A DNA stretch of 64,000 nucleotides, from contig NZ_JAJNDA010000018.1 in NCBI RefSeq assembly GCF_021026295.1, forward strand, positions 57,656 through 121,655, written 5' to 3'. This DNA comes from Actinomycetospora soli. GTDB taxonomy: Bacteria > Actinomycetota > Actinomycetes > Mycobacteriales > Pseudonocardiaceae. Positions 40,187 to 47,897 of this stretch are shown here, in pieces. The position numbers were made by a program, and so were the translations under genes. Positions within the stretch are counted from its first letter, which is position 1. Each line of letters begins with the position of its first letter. A model generated the notes under the pieces. That model did no database searches, was not told the DNA's origin, and worked only from the letters and a program-made list of their open reading frames with translations.

Positions 40187-40876
40187 CTAGTCGTCGTCGC
40201 CCCGGCCGCGGGTGTAGCGGGAGACCCGCTTGTAACCGACGAGCTCGCCGTCGGCGTCCATCTCGACCTCGTAGATGGCGAGCAGGTCGGTCGAGTCCGG
40301 GATGCGCCGGCTCTCCACCACCTCGAGCGAGACGGTCCAGCCGTCGTCGTCCCGCCGCACGGAGGTGACGCTCTCGGACTCCTTGCCCGTCATCTCCATG
40401 ACCTGCTCCGCCGCCCAGCGCGCCACCACGCGCGCGGGGACCTTGCGGGGCCGCTGCGGCTCGGGTTCGGGTTCCGGTTCGGGCTCCTCGTCGACGTCGT
40501 CCTCGACGTCGTCCAGGTCGTCCTCGGCGTCGTCCCGGTCGTCCGGCTCGTCGTCCAGGTCGTCGACCTCGTCGGGCTCCGGCTCCTCCTCCGGCTCCTC
40601 CGCCGCCTCCCGACGACGCCGCCGGGGCCGCTCCTGGTCGGTCGGCGCGGCGCCGTCGCCGTTGCGGGACCGACGGCGGGGTCGCTCCTGATCGGTCGGG
40701 GCCTCGTCCCCCTCGTCGCGACGACGGGTCGGCGCCGGCTCGTCGTCCGGGTCGCGCCGCCGACGCCGGGCCGTGCCCGAGGACGCGCTGCCCGAGGACG
40801 CCGACCGACCGCCACTGCGGCGACGGTCGGCCTCCTCGAGCGGATTGCGACGGGTGCGGCGGTCCGCCCCGCTCAC
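40187..40876 (-). CDS. gvpO: Gas vesicle protein GvpO with long disordered N-terminus
   Basis: A 229-residue protein. The last ~90 residues are a GvpO domain: VVARWAAEQVMEMTGKESES, then DDDGWTVSLEVVESRRIPDS and DLLAIYEVEMDADGELVGYK. GvpO is needed for vesicle formation. The first ~140 residues are disordered: an Arg-rich part with two copies of APTDQERPRRR (near residues 59 and 79), then a long Asp/Glu run (EEPEPDEVDDLDDEPDDRDD and on). Plain GvpO proteins are 100-140 residues, so this extension is unusual. The same TDQERPRR motif recurs in the protein encoded at 43639-44640. The GTG start overlaps the gvpG stop (GTGA). Confidence 0.88.
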   Translation of the reverse strand: MSGADRRTRRNPLEEADRRRSGGRSASSGSASSGTARRRRRDPDDEPAPTRRRDEGDEAPTDQERPRRRSRNGDGAAPTDQERPRRRRREAAEEPEEEPEPDEVDDLDDEPDDRDDAEDDLDDVEDDVDEEPEPEPEPEPQRPRKVPARVVARWAAEQVMEMTGKESESVTSVRRDDDGWTVSLEVVESRRIPDSTDLLAIYEVEMDADGELVGYKRVSRYTRGRGDDD

Positions 40877-41118
40877 GACCCGCCGCCCGACGGCTCGCGA
40901 CCCGTCAACCGGGCGAGGAGCACGTCCTGCTGGGCGTCCCGCTCGGCCTCGCTGATCTCGCCGCGCTCGTGCGCGGCGTCGAGATCGTCGATCTGGGCGC
41001 GGATGACCGCCGGGTCGTTCAGTCGGTGGTCGACCTGCTCCTCGATCCGTTCGGCCACCCACACCACGCCCCGCACGGGCGCGAGCGGCAGCAGGAGCAG
41101 TTCGGTGAACAGCCCCAC
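40873..41118 (-). CDS. gvpG: Gas vesicle protein GvpG
   Basis: An 81-residue GvpG. The typical opening GLFTELLLLPLAPVRGVVWV (residues 2-21) is followed by AERIEEQVDHRLNDPAVIRA and a helical tail (AHERGEISEAERDAQQDVLL). GvpG proteins are small helical accessory proteins in vesicle assembly. The GTG at 41118 lies 3 bp after the gvpF stop and its own stop overlaps the gvpO start. Length is normal for the family. Confidence 0.9.
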   Translation of the reverse strand: MGLFTELLLLPLAPVRGVVWVAERIEEQVDHRLNDPAVIRAQIDDLDAAHERGEISEAERDAQQDVLLARLTGREPSGGGS

Positions 41119-41121
41119 GGC

Positions 41122-41931
41122 TCACTCACCGTCCTGATCCGGCACGTCGTACTCCGGCAGGAAGTCGAAGCACGCCGTCGGCCCGAACAGCCGCAGCTCG
41201 ACCCGGCCCGACCACTCGTCACCCAGGTCGTCCACCGCCCGCTCGAAGTCGGTGCGGTGGTCGCGACGCACGAGGAACGCGACGTGCACCGCGCCGGTCT
41301 CGCCACTGACCTCCTTGACGACCGTCGCCACCGCGTAGCGCCCGAGCGCGTCCAGCGTGGCGTCGGCGTCCGCGGCGCGGATGGCGTCCATGGCCTGCGA
41401 GACGGCCTCGCCGAGCTTGACCCGGTCGTAGTACGAGCTGTCCTCGTCCATGCCCGAGATGCGTTCCCGCAGGTCGCGGATGGACGGGTTCTCCTCGACG
41501 ATCCGGGTGAGGATCACGCTCTGGTCGTAGTCCCCGCGCAACGAGAACTGCACGAGGTCCGCCATGTCCTCGAGCGCCCGGGCGAAGTAGTCCCGGTGCG
41601 GCTCGAGCAGTTCCTCGCGGACCGCGTCGTCGTCGGTGAGCACCCCGCCGAACCGCATCGGCAGGACGGCCGTCTCGACGGCGATCGCGTTCAGCACCCG
41701 CTCGTGGGCGAGCAGGTGCTGGCGCGTCCCCAGCGGGCGGTCCACCGCGACGTCGCTGACGACCGCGGCGAGCGGCCCGGCGCTGACCAGCCCGAGCCCG
41801 GACTCACCGGACTCGCTCCCGGTGTCGATCCCCTCCAGCCCGTCGGGGATGCGCTGCCCGGACCGCAGGATGCCGTACACGTAGGACCCGATCCGCTCGT
41901 TCCCGGAGTCCTGCTCCGGCGCCTCGCTCAC
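41122..41931 (-). CDS. gvpF: Gas vesicle protein GvpF (GvpL/GvpF family)
   Basis: A 269-residue protein with the GvpF pattern: [20 protein letters not shown] near 12-31, [20 protein letters not shown] near 51-70, and the signature [20 protein letters not shown] near 88-107, followed by helices and the C-terminal TGPTA-like [16 protein letters not shown]. GvpF binds the wall protein GvpA. GTG at 41931 overlaps the gvpA stop (GTGA), so wall protein and chaperone-like partner are coupled. Confidence 0.92.
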   Translation of the reverse strand: MSEAPEQDSGNERIGSYVYGILRSGQRIPDGLEGIDTGSESGESGLGLVSAGPLAAVVSDVAVDRPLGTRQHLLAHERVLNAIAVETAVLPMRFGGVLTDDDAVREELLEPHRDYFARALEDMADLVQFSLRGDYDQSVILTRIVEENPSIRDLRERISGMDEDSSYYDRVKLGEAVSQAMDAIRAADADATLDALGRYAVATVVKEVSGETGAVHVAFLVRRDHRTDFERAVDDLGDEWSGRVELRLFGPTACFDFLPEYDVPDQDGE

Positions 41932-42311
41932 GACTCCTGCTTCCGGCTCGCACGGCGCTCGTCGCGGAGCTCGTCCCACTTCTCCTTGCCGGCGTCCAGG
42001 ACGCCCTTCGTCTTCCCCTTGGCCCCGCCCTGGGTGACGTTCTCGGTCATGCCACCCATGAACTCGCCGAGGTCCTTGCCCCCCTTGGCGTGCAGGTCGA
42101 GCCGGTTCGTCGCCTCGGCGAACCGCAGGTAGGTGTCGACGCTCGCGACGACGATGCGCGCGTCGATCGTCAGGATCTCGATACCGACCAGTGAGACCTT
42201 GACGAACGCGTCGATCACCAGACCCTTGTCCAGGATCAGATCCAGGACCTCGGCCAGGCCGCCCTGCGGGGCCTTCTGCACCCCACCGCCCTGACGTTGG
42301 CTGACGGTCAC
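41928..42311 (-). CDS. gvpA: Gas vesicle structural protein GvpA
   Basis: A 127-residue GvpA, the small hydrophobic wall protein of gas vesicles. The core is [20 protein letters not shown] (near 19-38), then [20 protein letters not shown] and [15 protein letters not shown]. Classical GvpA is ~70 residues. Here ~45 charged residues ([20 protein letters not shown] and on, rich in Lys, Asp, Arg) follow the core, as in Streptomyces-type GvpA. GTG at 42311 has a GAGGAGGAGA ribosome-binding site directly upstream, the strongest in the cluster, which fits a highly expressed gene. It heads the tightly coupled A-F-G-O-J-L-S-K block. Confidence 0.93.
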   Translation of the reverse strand: MTVSQRQGGGVQKAPQGGLAEVLDLILDKGLVIDAFVKVSLVGIEILTIDARIVVASVDTYLRFAEATNRLDLHAKGGKDLGEFMGGMTENVTQGGAKGKTKGVLDAGKEKWDELRDERRASRKQES

Positions 42312-42377
42312 GTCTCCTCCTCGCACCGATGTTCACGTGACCGGGCGCGCTGCTGGACCCGGGAGGGGTGTGCTGGA

Positions 42378-43646
42378 TCAGGCGGGAGCCGGCTGCCGCC
42401 GCCCGCGGCGTCGACCCGAGCGGGAGCGGCGGCCGCCCCCGTCCGCCTCGTCGTCGGCGTCGGTGTCGTCGGCGACGTCGTCGTCGGCGACGTCGTCGTC
42501 CACGTCGTCGGTGTCCTCCACGTCGTCCGTGTCGTCCACGTCGTCCGTGTCGTCCGTGTCCTCGTCGAGCTCGTCGTCGGCCAGGTCGGCCTCGTCCAGC
42601 TCGTCGTCCGCGAGGTCCTCGTCGTCGAGCTCGTCGTCGGCGAGTTCGTCCTCGTCGAGCTCCTCGTCCGAGGGCTCGTCCGCGAGCTCGTCGTCGGCGA
42701 CGTCGTCGTCCGACTCCTCCGCGGCGCGCTCCTCCTCGAGGGCCTCCTCATGGGTCTTGACGACCTCGCTGTCGCGAATCTCGCCGCGCCAGCCCTCGAT
42801 CTGGTCACGATTGACCAACGAATCCATCATGACATGGCGACAGAAATGCTTGAACTCGAGACGCGCCCGCCGACCGACCGCCCGCCACAGGTTCCCGGTC
42901 TTCTCGAAGAATCCCTGCGGGTAGTACTCCATGATCAGCACGATGCGCGTCAGGTTCGGCGCCAGTTCACTGAAGGTGACGATTCCGTCGGCGCGACCCT
43001 TCTGCCCCGACGAGACCCAGAGGATGTGCGAGTCGGGAATCTGCTCGACGATCGTGGTGTCCCAGGACCGCTTCGACCAGAACACCTTCGCGTGCCAGGT
43101 GATCTTCTCGTCGGCGGACTGGTCGACGTTCTCGACCTTCTTCATGAAGCTCGGGAAGTCGGCGAACTGCGTCCACTGGTCGTAGGCCAGCCGCAGCGGG
43201 ACGCCGACGTCCTGGACCTCGAAGATGTTCATGAACTTGAACTTGCCGCGGGCGCCCGCGTTGCCCCCGCCGCCTCCGCCGCCCTCGCCGTCGGCGTCGT
43301 CCTCGTCGTCGTCACCGCCCCCGAGGCCGGGCACGACGTTGCCGAGCGCACCCGTGACCTTGTCCTTGAGCGAGCCCGCGCCCCCCTTGAGGGCACCCAT
43401 GATCGGGCTTCCCCCCTCCGCGTCGGACCCGCCGCCGGAGAGGGCGCTCGTCAGGCCGACGCCGCCGTTCTGCGCGACGTCGGTGAGGCGGTCGGTCAGT
43501 CCCTCGACCTGCTGGAGGGCGGCGTCGCCGAGCTTGGTGACCAGCGCCTGGACGAGGCGCTGGCCGGCCTCCTTCAGTGCGTCGGTGGGCAGCGCCCCGG
43601 CCACCGAGCCGGCGCCGTTCGCGGTGTTCGTCGCGGTCTCAGTCAT
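42378..43646 (-). CDS. SRPBCC (START-fold) gas-vesicle accessory protein with acidic repeat tail
   Basis: A 422-residue protein. Residues 1-130 are helical then low-complexity (LKEAGQRLVQALVTKLGDAA; Gly- and Asp-rich run near 107-130). Residues ~135-290 form a polyketide-cyclase/START-like domain: VGVPLRLAYDQWTQFADFPS, FMKKVENVD, and LEFKHFCRHVMMDS near 270. Residues ~310-400 are tandem acidic repeats built on ADDELDE and DTDDVDD, ending in a short Arg-rich piece (RRSRSGRRRGRRQPAPA). Similar START-like genes occur in Streptomyces gas-vesicle clusters, so a role with vesicles is likely. The lipid or ligand is unknown. It overlaps the upstream gene by 8 bp. Confidence 0.8.
   Translation of the reverse strand: MTETATNTANGAGSVAGALPTDALKEAGQRLVQALVTKLGDAALQQVEGLTDRLTDVAQNGGVGLTSALSGGGSDAEGGSPIMGALKGGAGSLKDKVTGALGNVVPGLGGGDDDEDDADGEGGGGGGGNAGARGKFKFMNIFEVQDVGVPLRLAYDQWTQFADFPSFMKKVENVDQSADEKITWHAKVFWSKRSWDTTIVEQIPDSHILWVSSGQKGRADGIVTFSELAPNLTRIVLIMEYYPQGFFEKTGNLWRAVGRRARLEFKHFCRHVMMDSLVNRDQIEGWRGEIRDSEVVKTHEEALEEERAAEESDDDVADDELADEPSDEELDEDELADDELDDEDLADDELDEADLADDELDEDTDDTDDVDDTDDVEDTDDVDDDVADDDVADDTDADDEADGGGRRSRSGRRRGRRQPAPA
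42430..42720. repeat. GTC/TCG-rich repeat tract encoding acidic tail
   Basis: Imperfect tandem codons of Asp and Glu (read on the minus strand as GACGAC and GACGAG) form repeats of ADDELDE and DDTDDV in the SRPBCC gene. It is length-variable, slippage-prone DNA. Confidence 0.65.
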
Positions 43647-44640
43647 CGCTTCCCCTCGTCCTGCGGCCCGACGAGGCGGCGGCGCCCGAACGCGAGCGGC
43701 CACCCCCCGACGACGTGCGGGAGGAACGGCCCGACGAGGCCGACCGCCCGTTGTTCGACGAGCTCTTGCCCGAGGCCGCGGTCCGCGTCCGGCCGGACTT
43801 CGTCGACGACCCGGAGGTGGAGCCGCTCGACGAGCTCGTGCGACGGGTCCGACGGGGGCGCTCCTGGTCGGTGACCGGCGCGTCGTCCTCGTCGTCCGGT
43901 GCGGCGTCGTCGTCCTCGGGCGCGTCGTCCGTCGCCTCGGCCGCGGCCGCCTCGTCGTCGGCCGGCTCGCCGTCGGCGGTGGCCTCGTCCGCTGCGTCCT
44001 GCTCGGCGACGTCCTCGTCGAGGTCCTCGTCGGCGTCCCGGTCCTCGGCCTCGCCGCGCGGGTCGTCCTCGACGACGTCCTCGTCGGTCGCGTCCTCGTC
44101 GACGGGCCCGGTCGAGGTCTCCTCCGCCGGCTCCTCGCTCTGCTCGCCACGCTTCCGGCGCCGCCCGAGCCCCTTGCGCACCGCGCCGCCCGCGGACCCG
44201 GCCGCGCCCCCGACCGCCTTGCCGGTCCGGCCGACCGTCTCGCCGACGGCACCCCCGGCCTGCGTCGCGGTGTCACCGACCGCGCCACCCGCCTGGGTGG
44301 CCGCCTGGCCGGCGGCCTGCGTGGCCCCCGCCGCGGGCTTGCCGAGGTTCTCGACCCGGTCGACGAGGCTGTCGGTCAGGGCCTCCATGCGTGAGGTCGC
44401 CGCGGCCAGCGCCGCCTCCTTGCCGACCTCGAGGAGACGCCCGCGGACCGCGCTGTCCAGCCGCTGGAGCTCCGGGGAGGCGTCGACGAGCTTCGACGCG
44501 GCCGCGAGCAGCTGGGTCGGATCGGTCGGGATCTTCTTCCCGACGAGGGCCCCGCCGAGCATGATCGCCAGTTTCATCTTCTTCGTCCGCCCGAGGAGGT
44601 AGCCCCCCACCACGGCGAGAAGCAGTTTCGCGCCACCCAT
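43639..44640 (-). CDS. Gas-vesicle operon first gene: hydrophobic N-terminus and long disordered tail
   Basis: A 333-residue protein, not a named Gvp family that I recognise. It begins with a hydrophobic hairpin-like stretch MGGAKLLLAVVGGYLLGRTK and KMKLAIMLGGALVGKKIPTD. A helix-rich part follows (ASKLVDASPELQRLDSAVRG), then Gly/Ala/Thr repeats (ATQAGGAVG). The rest is disordered: acidic (about residues 180-255), then APVTDQERPRRTRRTSSSSG and a Ser/Arg/Gly-rich basic end. Its ATG is the first in the operon, 8 bp overlap with the SRPBCC gene. A plausible alternative-sigma promoter lies ~60 bp upstream. A role in membrane attachment or vesicle clustering is speculation. Confidence 0.75.
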   Translation of the reverse strand: MGGAKLLLAVVGGYLLGRTKKMKLAIMLGGALVGKKIPTDPTQLLAAASKLVDASPELQRLDSAVRGRLLEVGKEAALAAATSRMEALTDSLVDRVENLGKPAAGATQAAGQAATQAGGAVGDTATQAGGAVGETVGRTGKAVGGAAGSAGGAVRKGLGRRRKRGEQSEEPAEETSTGPVDEDATDEDVVEDDPRGEAEDRDADEDLDEDVAEQDAADEATADGEPADDEAAAAEATDDAPEDDDAAPDDEDDAPVTDQERPRRTRRTSSSSGSTSGSSTKSGRTRTAASGKSSSNNGRSASSGRSSRTSSGGGRSRSGAAASSGRRTRGSDD

Positions 44641-44702
44641 CAGCAGTTACCCCGCAATTCGATCGGGCGCGCTGGTTCGATCCCTCGCGCGTGGTCGCCG
44701 TC

Positions 44703-44730
44703 TTTCCCGAACACTCGGCGTCTCCAAACC
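44703..44730 (-). promoter_or_regulatory. Candidate alternative-sigma (SigB/SigF-type) promoter for the gvp operon
   Basis: On the minus strand GGTTT (44726-44730) is followed after a 17-nt spacer by GGGAAA (44703-44708), about 60 nt before the first ATG. This resembles the GTTT-N15-17-GGGTAT pattern of actinobacterial general-stress sigma factors. The -10 match is partial. Confidence 0.35.
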
Positions 44731-45334
44731 TCGTCGGCCAACCGTGTCGACATTTCCGCCGAGCTCCGGTGGCCGCGGACCCTACAAGTCGTGATCGCCA
44801 CCCGCGACGCCGCGCGAGGAGATCCGGAAAGGTTCGGCCGAACGGCTGCGAACGCGGCCCTGCAGGGGACGGATGAATGCGAGAACGGACCTCGCGGATG
44901 CTTCCGCAAATAGGGTCGTTCGGTCGGACGACAATTCGCGATCGCATTCCGACGGTGGACCGGACAGCGCTGTGATCGTTCGTCCGAACACGGATGAAGA
45001 TCGTTCGCGGGGGACCGATCCTGCTCTCACCCAGCGAGAGGGAGACGCACGTCACTCGGCCCTTCGGTCGCCGGGGCAGTGCCCGACAGCCGTGTCCGGG
45101 GTGCACCGTCCGGTCCTGCGCGACACGTCCGTCCGGCCCTCCTCCGCGGGACCGTCGCGGCGCGGACGCCCGGCCCTCCCGCGGAGCGTCGGGCGATGCT
45201 CCCGGGCCGGACGGTCACGGCCGTCGACGCGACCGGCCGCGAGCGGGACACCGCGCCGGCCCGCAGATCGGTACGGACCCCACGGCACTCGCGTGGACGG
45301 GGACGTCGCCACGGCCGACCGGCCCCCGGACGCA

Positions 45335-45384
45335 CCACGGCCCCGCCTCCACCCCGGGGCAGCGGGGTGGGGACGGGGCCGTGG
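45335..45384 (-). terminator. 22-bp GC-rich stem-loop
   Basis: CCACGGCCCCGCCTCCACCC plus CG pairs with its complement at 45363-45384 with two mismatches and a 6-nt loop. It lies ~170 bp beyond the end of the His-rich protein gene on the minus strand, so it may terminate that transcript. No T run is present. Confidence 0.5.
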
Positions 45385-45551
45385 GTTCGGGGAGCGGACG
45401 AGGAGGACGAGCGGGCTGCCGACCGGGTCGGAGTCGGTCGGTGGGGCCTGCCGTCCGCGTCGTCGCGTGCCGGGCGGGGAGTCCCGGCACCCGACCCCGC
45501 GTCCGTGGCCGATCGGGGAGGGCCGGACGACGCGGGGTGGTCGGTGGTGGA

Positions 45552-46118
45552 TCAGCCGAAGGAGAGCACCGAGAGCTGCTCCGGAGCGGACGAGGACAGC
45601 TTCGACGTCCAGTGCTGGACGTCGTTGCGGCCGTTGTCCAGGGCGTGCTGCACGTCGTCGCCCATGAGACCGATCTGCTCGGACGCCTCGTCGGCGGTGA
45701 GCCCGTCGTGCGCGGCGGTCGTCCAGTTGTACCGCGCGTGCTCGAGGTCGTTCTTCGTGTTGCTCAGCGCGTGGCCGCCGTCGGTGGCCATGTCGGCGAG
45801 GACCGACGACGACGCCGAGTCCTTCAGCGAGGACGCGACGTCGGACGCCCGGTGCTGCAGGTCGGAGCCCGAGCGGACCTCGTGCGAGGCCTTGCCGAGC
45901 TGGTGGGCACCGTCGGCGAGCCGGCCCTGCAGCTCGTGGCCCGCGGAGTGGCCCGCGGACTGCAGCTGGTGGGCGGTGGGCGCCTCGTGCGCGAACGCCA
46001 TCGAGGCGGTGCCGCCGGCGACGACGGCGACGGCGGCGGCCGTGAAGGCGCCACGGCCGGCGAGGCGGGCAGCCTGGGACGCCACGTGGGGAGCGTGGGG
46101 AGCGTGATGAGCGCCCAT
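45552..46118 (-). CDS. His- and Ser-rich small secreted or membrane-anchored protein
   Basis: A 188-residue protein I do not recognise. It begins MGAHHAPHAPHVASQAARL, then a hydrophobic segment near 24-42 (AFTAAAVAVVAGGTASMAFA) with an AFA-like signal cleavage site. The rest is one long amphipathic helical region with many His, Asp, Ser and Gln residues at heptad-like spacing (HQLQSAGHSAGHELQGRLAD and on). The strong GGAGGAGG ribosome-binding site lies 9 nt before the ATG. Metal binding by the histidines is possible but unproven. It stands alone between the gvp island and gatB. Confidence 0.65.
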   Translation of the reverse strand: MGAHHAPHAPHVASQAARLAGRGAFTAAAVAVVAGGTASMAFAHEAPTAHQLQSAGHSAGHELQGRLADGAHQLGKASHEVRSGSDLQHRASDVASSLKDSASSSVLADMATDGGHALSNTKNDLEHARYNWTTAAHDGLTADEASEQIGLMGDDVQHALDNGRNDVQHWTSKLSSSAPEQLSVLSFG

Positions 46119-46328
46119 GCGAAGGCCTCCTCCTATCGGGGTGTGCGGATACGACCGGACGGCGGATCAAGCGATGACCCACCCGGAGTCCGGCTACGAG
46201 CCGTTCTCCGCCCACTCCAACGGACGACCTGCGATCGGGTTACGGATCGGTCACAACGGGCGTTGGAAAAGGTGGTTGGCGTCACGCACCGTGCTCTCCG
46301 GGCACCGTCGGTGATCATCCCGGACGCA

Positions 46329-46363
46329 CGAACGGCACCCCCGCGATGCGGGGGTGCCGTTCG
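46329..46363 (-). terminator. Perfect 16-bp terminator hairpin of the gatCAB operon
   Basis: CGAACGGCACCCCCGC and GCGGGGGTGCCGTTCG pair perfectly with loop GAT. It lies 16 bp beyond the gatB stop on the minus strand. The stem is followed by a short mixed stretch without a T run. Confidence 0.7.
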
Positions 46364-46379
46364 GTCGAGGTGGTGGCGG

Positions 46380-47897
46380 TCAGGACCCGGCGGCGACCCG
46401 CTCCAGCACCAGCGACTGCACGCGGGCGGCGTCCGCCTGGCCCCGCGTGGCCTTCATGACCGCGCCGACGATCGCGCCGGCCGCCTTCGTCTTGCCCGCC
46501 CGGATCTTCTCCGCGATGGCCGGCTGCGCCGCGAGCGCCTCGTCGACGGCGGCCGTGAGCGCCGAGTCGTCGCTGACCACCGCCAGCCCGCGGCCCGCGA
46601 CCACGTCGTCGGGGGTGCCCTCCCCGGCCAGGACGCCGTCGACCACCTGCCGGGCGAGCTTGTTGGTCAGCGTCCCCTCGGCCACCAGGGCGATCACGCG
46701 GGCCACGTCGGCCGGGGTGATCGCCAGGTCCGCCGGCTCGACGCCCGCCGTGTTGGCCTGCTGGGTCAGGTACGACACCCACCAGGAGCGGGCCGACTCG
46801 GCCGGCGCCCCCGCCTCGACGGTGTCGGCCACGAGGTCGAGCACCCCGGCGTTGACCAGGTCGCGCAGCTCCTCGTCGGACAGACCCCACTCGGTCTGGA
46901 TCCGCGCCCGGCGTTCCCACGGCCGCTCCGGCAGGCCCGCCCGCAGCTCCTCCACCCAGGCGGCCGACGGCTCGATCGGCACCAGGTCGGGCTCGGGGAA
47001 GAACCGGTAGTCGGCGAAGGTCTCCTTCGGCCGCCCCGCGGAGGTGGTCCCGGACTGCTCGTCGAAGTGCCGCGTCTCCTGGGTGATCGAGCCGCCGGAG
47101 AGCAGGACCCCCGCGTGCCGGCCCATCTCGTAGCGCACGGCCCGCTCGACCGACCGCAGCGAGTTCACGTTCTTGGTCTCGGTGCGGGTGCCGAACTCGG
47201 TGGTGCCCGTCGGCATCAGCGAGACGTTCGCGTCGCAGCGCATCGAGCCCTGGTCCATGCGGACGTCGGAGACGCCGAGGCCCTGGATGACGTCGCGCAG
47301 GGCCGACACGTACGCGCGGGCGATCTCCGGCGCCCGCACCCCGGCCCCGAGGATCGGCTTCGTGACGATCTCGATGAGCGGCACGCCGGCGCGGTTGTAG
47401 TCGAGCAGGGAGTACGAGGCGCCGTGGATGCGGCCCGTCGCGCCGCCCATGTGCAGCGACTTGCCGGTGTCCTCCTCCATGTGCGCGCGCTCGATCTCCA
47501 CGCGCCAGGTGGACCCGTCGTCGAGGGGGACGTCGAGGTACCCGTCGAAGACGATCGGGTCGTCGTACTGCGAGATCTGGAAGTTCTTCGGCATGTCCGG
47601 GTAGAAGTAGTTCTTCCGGGCGAAGCCGCTGCGCTCCCGCACCTGGCAGTTCAGCGCCAGGCCGATCTTGACCGCACCCTCGACCGCGCGGGCGTTGACC
47701 CGCGGCAGCGACCCGGGCAGGCCGAGGCACACCGGGCAGACGTTCGTGTTCGGCTCGGCGCCGAACTCGTTGCGGCAGCCGCAGAACATCTTCGTGGCCG
47801 TGTTGAGCTCCACGTGCACCTCGAGCCCCATGACGGGGTCGAAGCGCTCGCAGACCTCCTCGACGGTGTAGGGCGCCGCGTCGACGGTGCTGGTCAT
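46380..47897 (-). CDS. gatB: Aspartyl/glutamyl-tRNA(Asn/Gln) amidotransferase subunit B
   Basis: A 505-residue GatB. It has the kinase domain with [20 protein letters not shown] near 24-43 and its [12 protein letters not shown] zinc/loop region near 54-65, [20 protein letters not shown] near 146-165, and [15 protein letters not shown] near 210. The C-terminal helical and YqeY-like tRNA-binding parts are complete. Together with GatA and GatC it converts Glu-tRNA-Gln (or Asp-tRNA-Asn) to the amide form. Its ATG overlaps the gatA stop (ATGA). In mycobacteria pfkA lies between gatB and gatA; here it does not. Confidence 0.96.
   Translation of the reverse strand: MTSTVDAAPYTVEEVCERFDPVMGLEVHVELNTATKMFCGCRNEFGAEPNTNVCPVCLGLPGSLPRVNARAVEGAVKIGLALNCQVRERSGFARKNYFYPDMPKNFQISQYDDPIVFDGYLDVPLDDGSTWRVEIERAHMEEDTGKSLHMGGATGRIHGASYSLLDYNRAGVPLIEIVTKPILGAGVRAPEIARAYVSALRDVIQGLGVSDVRMDQGSMRCDANVSLMPTGTTEFGTRTETKNVNSLRSVERAVRYEMGRHAGVLLSGGSITQETRHFDEQSGTTSAGRPKETFADYRFFPEPDLVPIEPSAAWVEELRAGLPERPWERRARIQTEWGLSDEELRDLVNAGVLDLVADTVEAGAPAESARSWWVSYLTQQANTAGVEPADLAITPADVARVIALVAEGTLTNKLARQVVDGVLAGEGTPDDVVAGRGLAVVSDDSALTAAVDEALAAQPAIAEKIRAGKTKAAGAIVGAVMKATRGQADAARVQSLVLERVAAGS

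Larger units (their letters stand above)
44641..45551. other. 911-bp intergenic region upstream of the gas-vesicle operon
   Basis: No credible gene is seen. All frames here have GC-skewed composition without family motifs. The first ~360 bp (44641-45000) is less GC-rich than its surroundings, as for a promoter region. At 45335-45384 there is a 22-bp stem hairpin. The rest is GC-rich with no other clear structure. Confidence 0.65.

Noticed and set aside
42297..43874. 525-residue plus-strand frame in the gvp cluster
   Set aside because: It is antisense to the SRPBCC gene, and its Val/Leu/Arg repeats mirror the acidic tail on the other strand.
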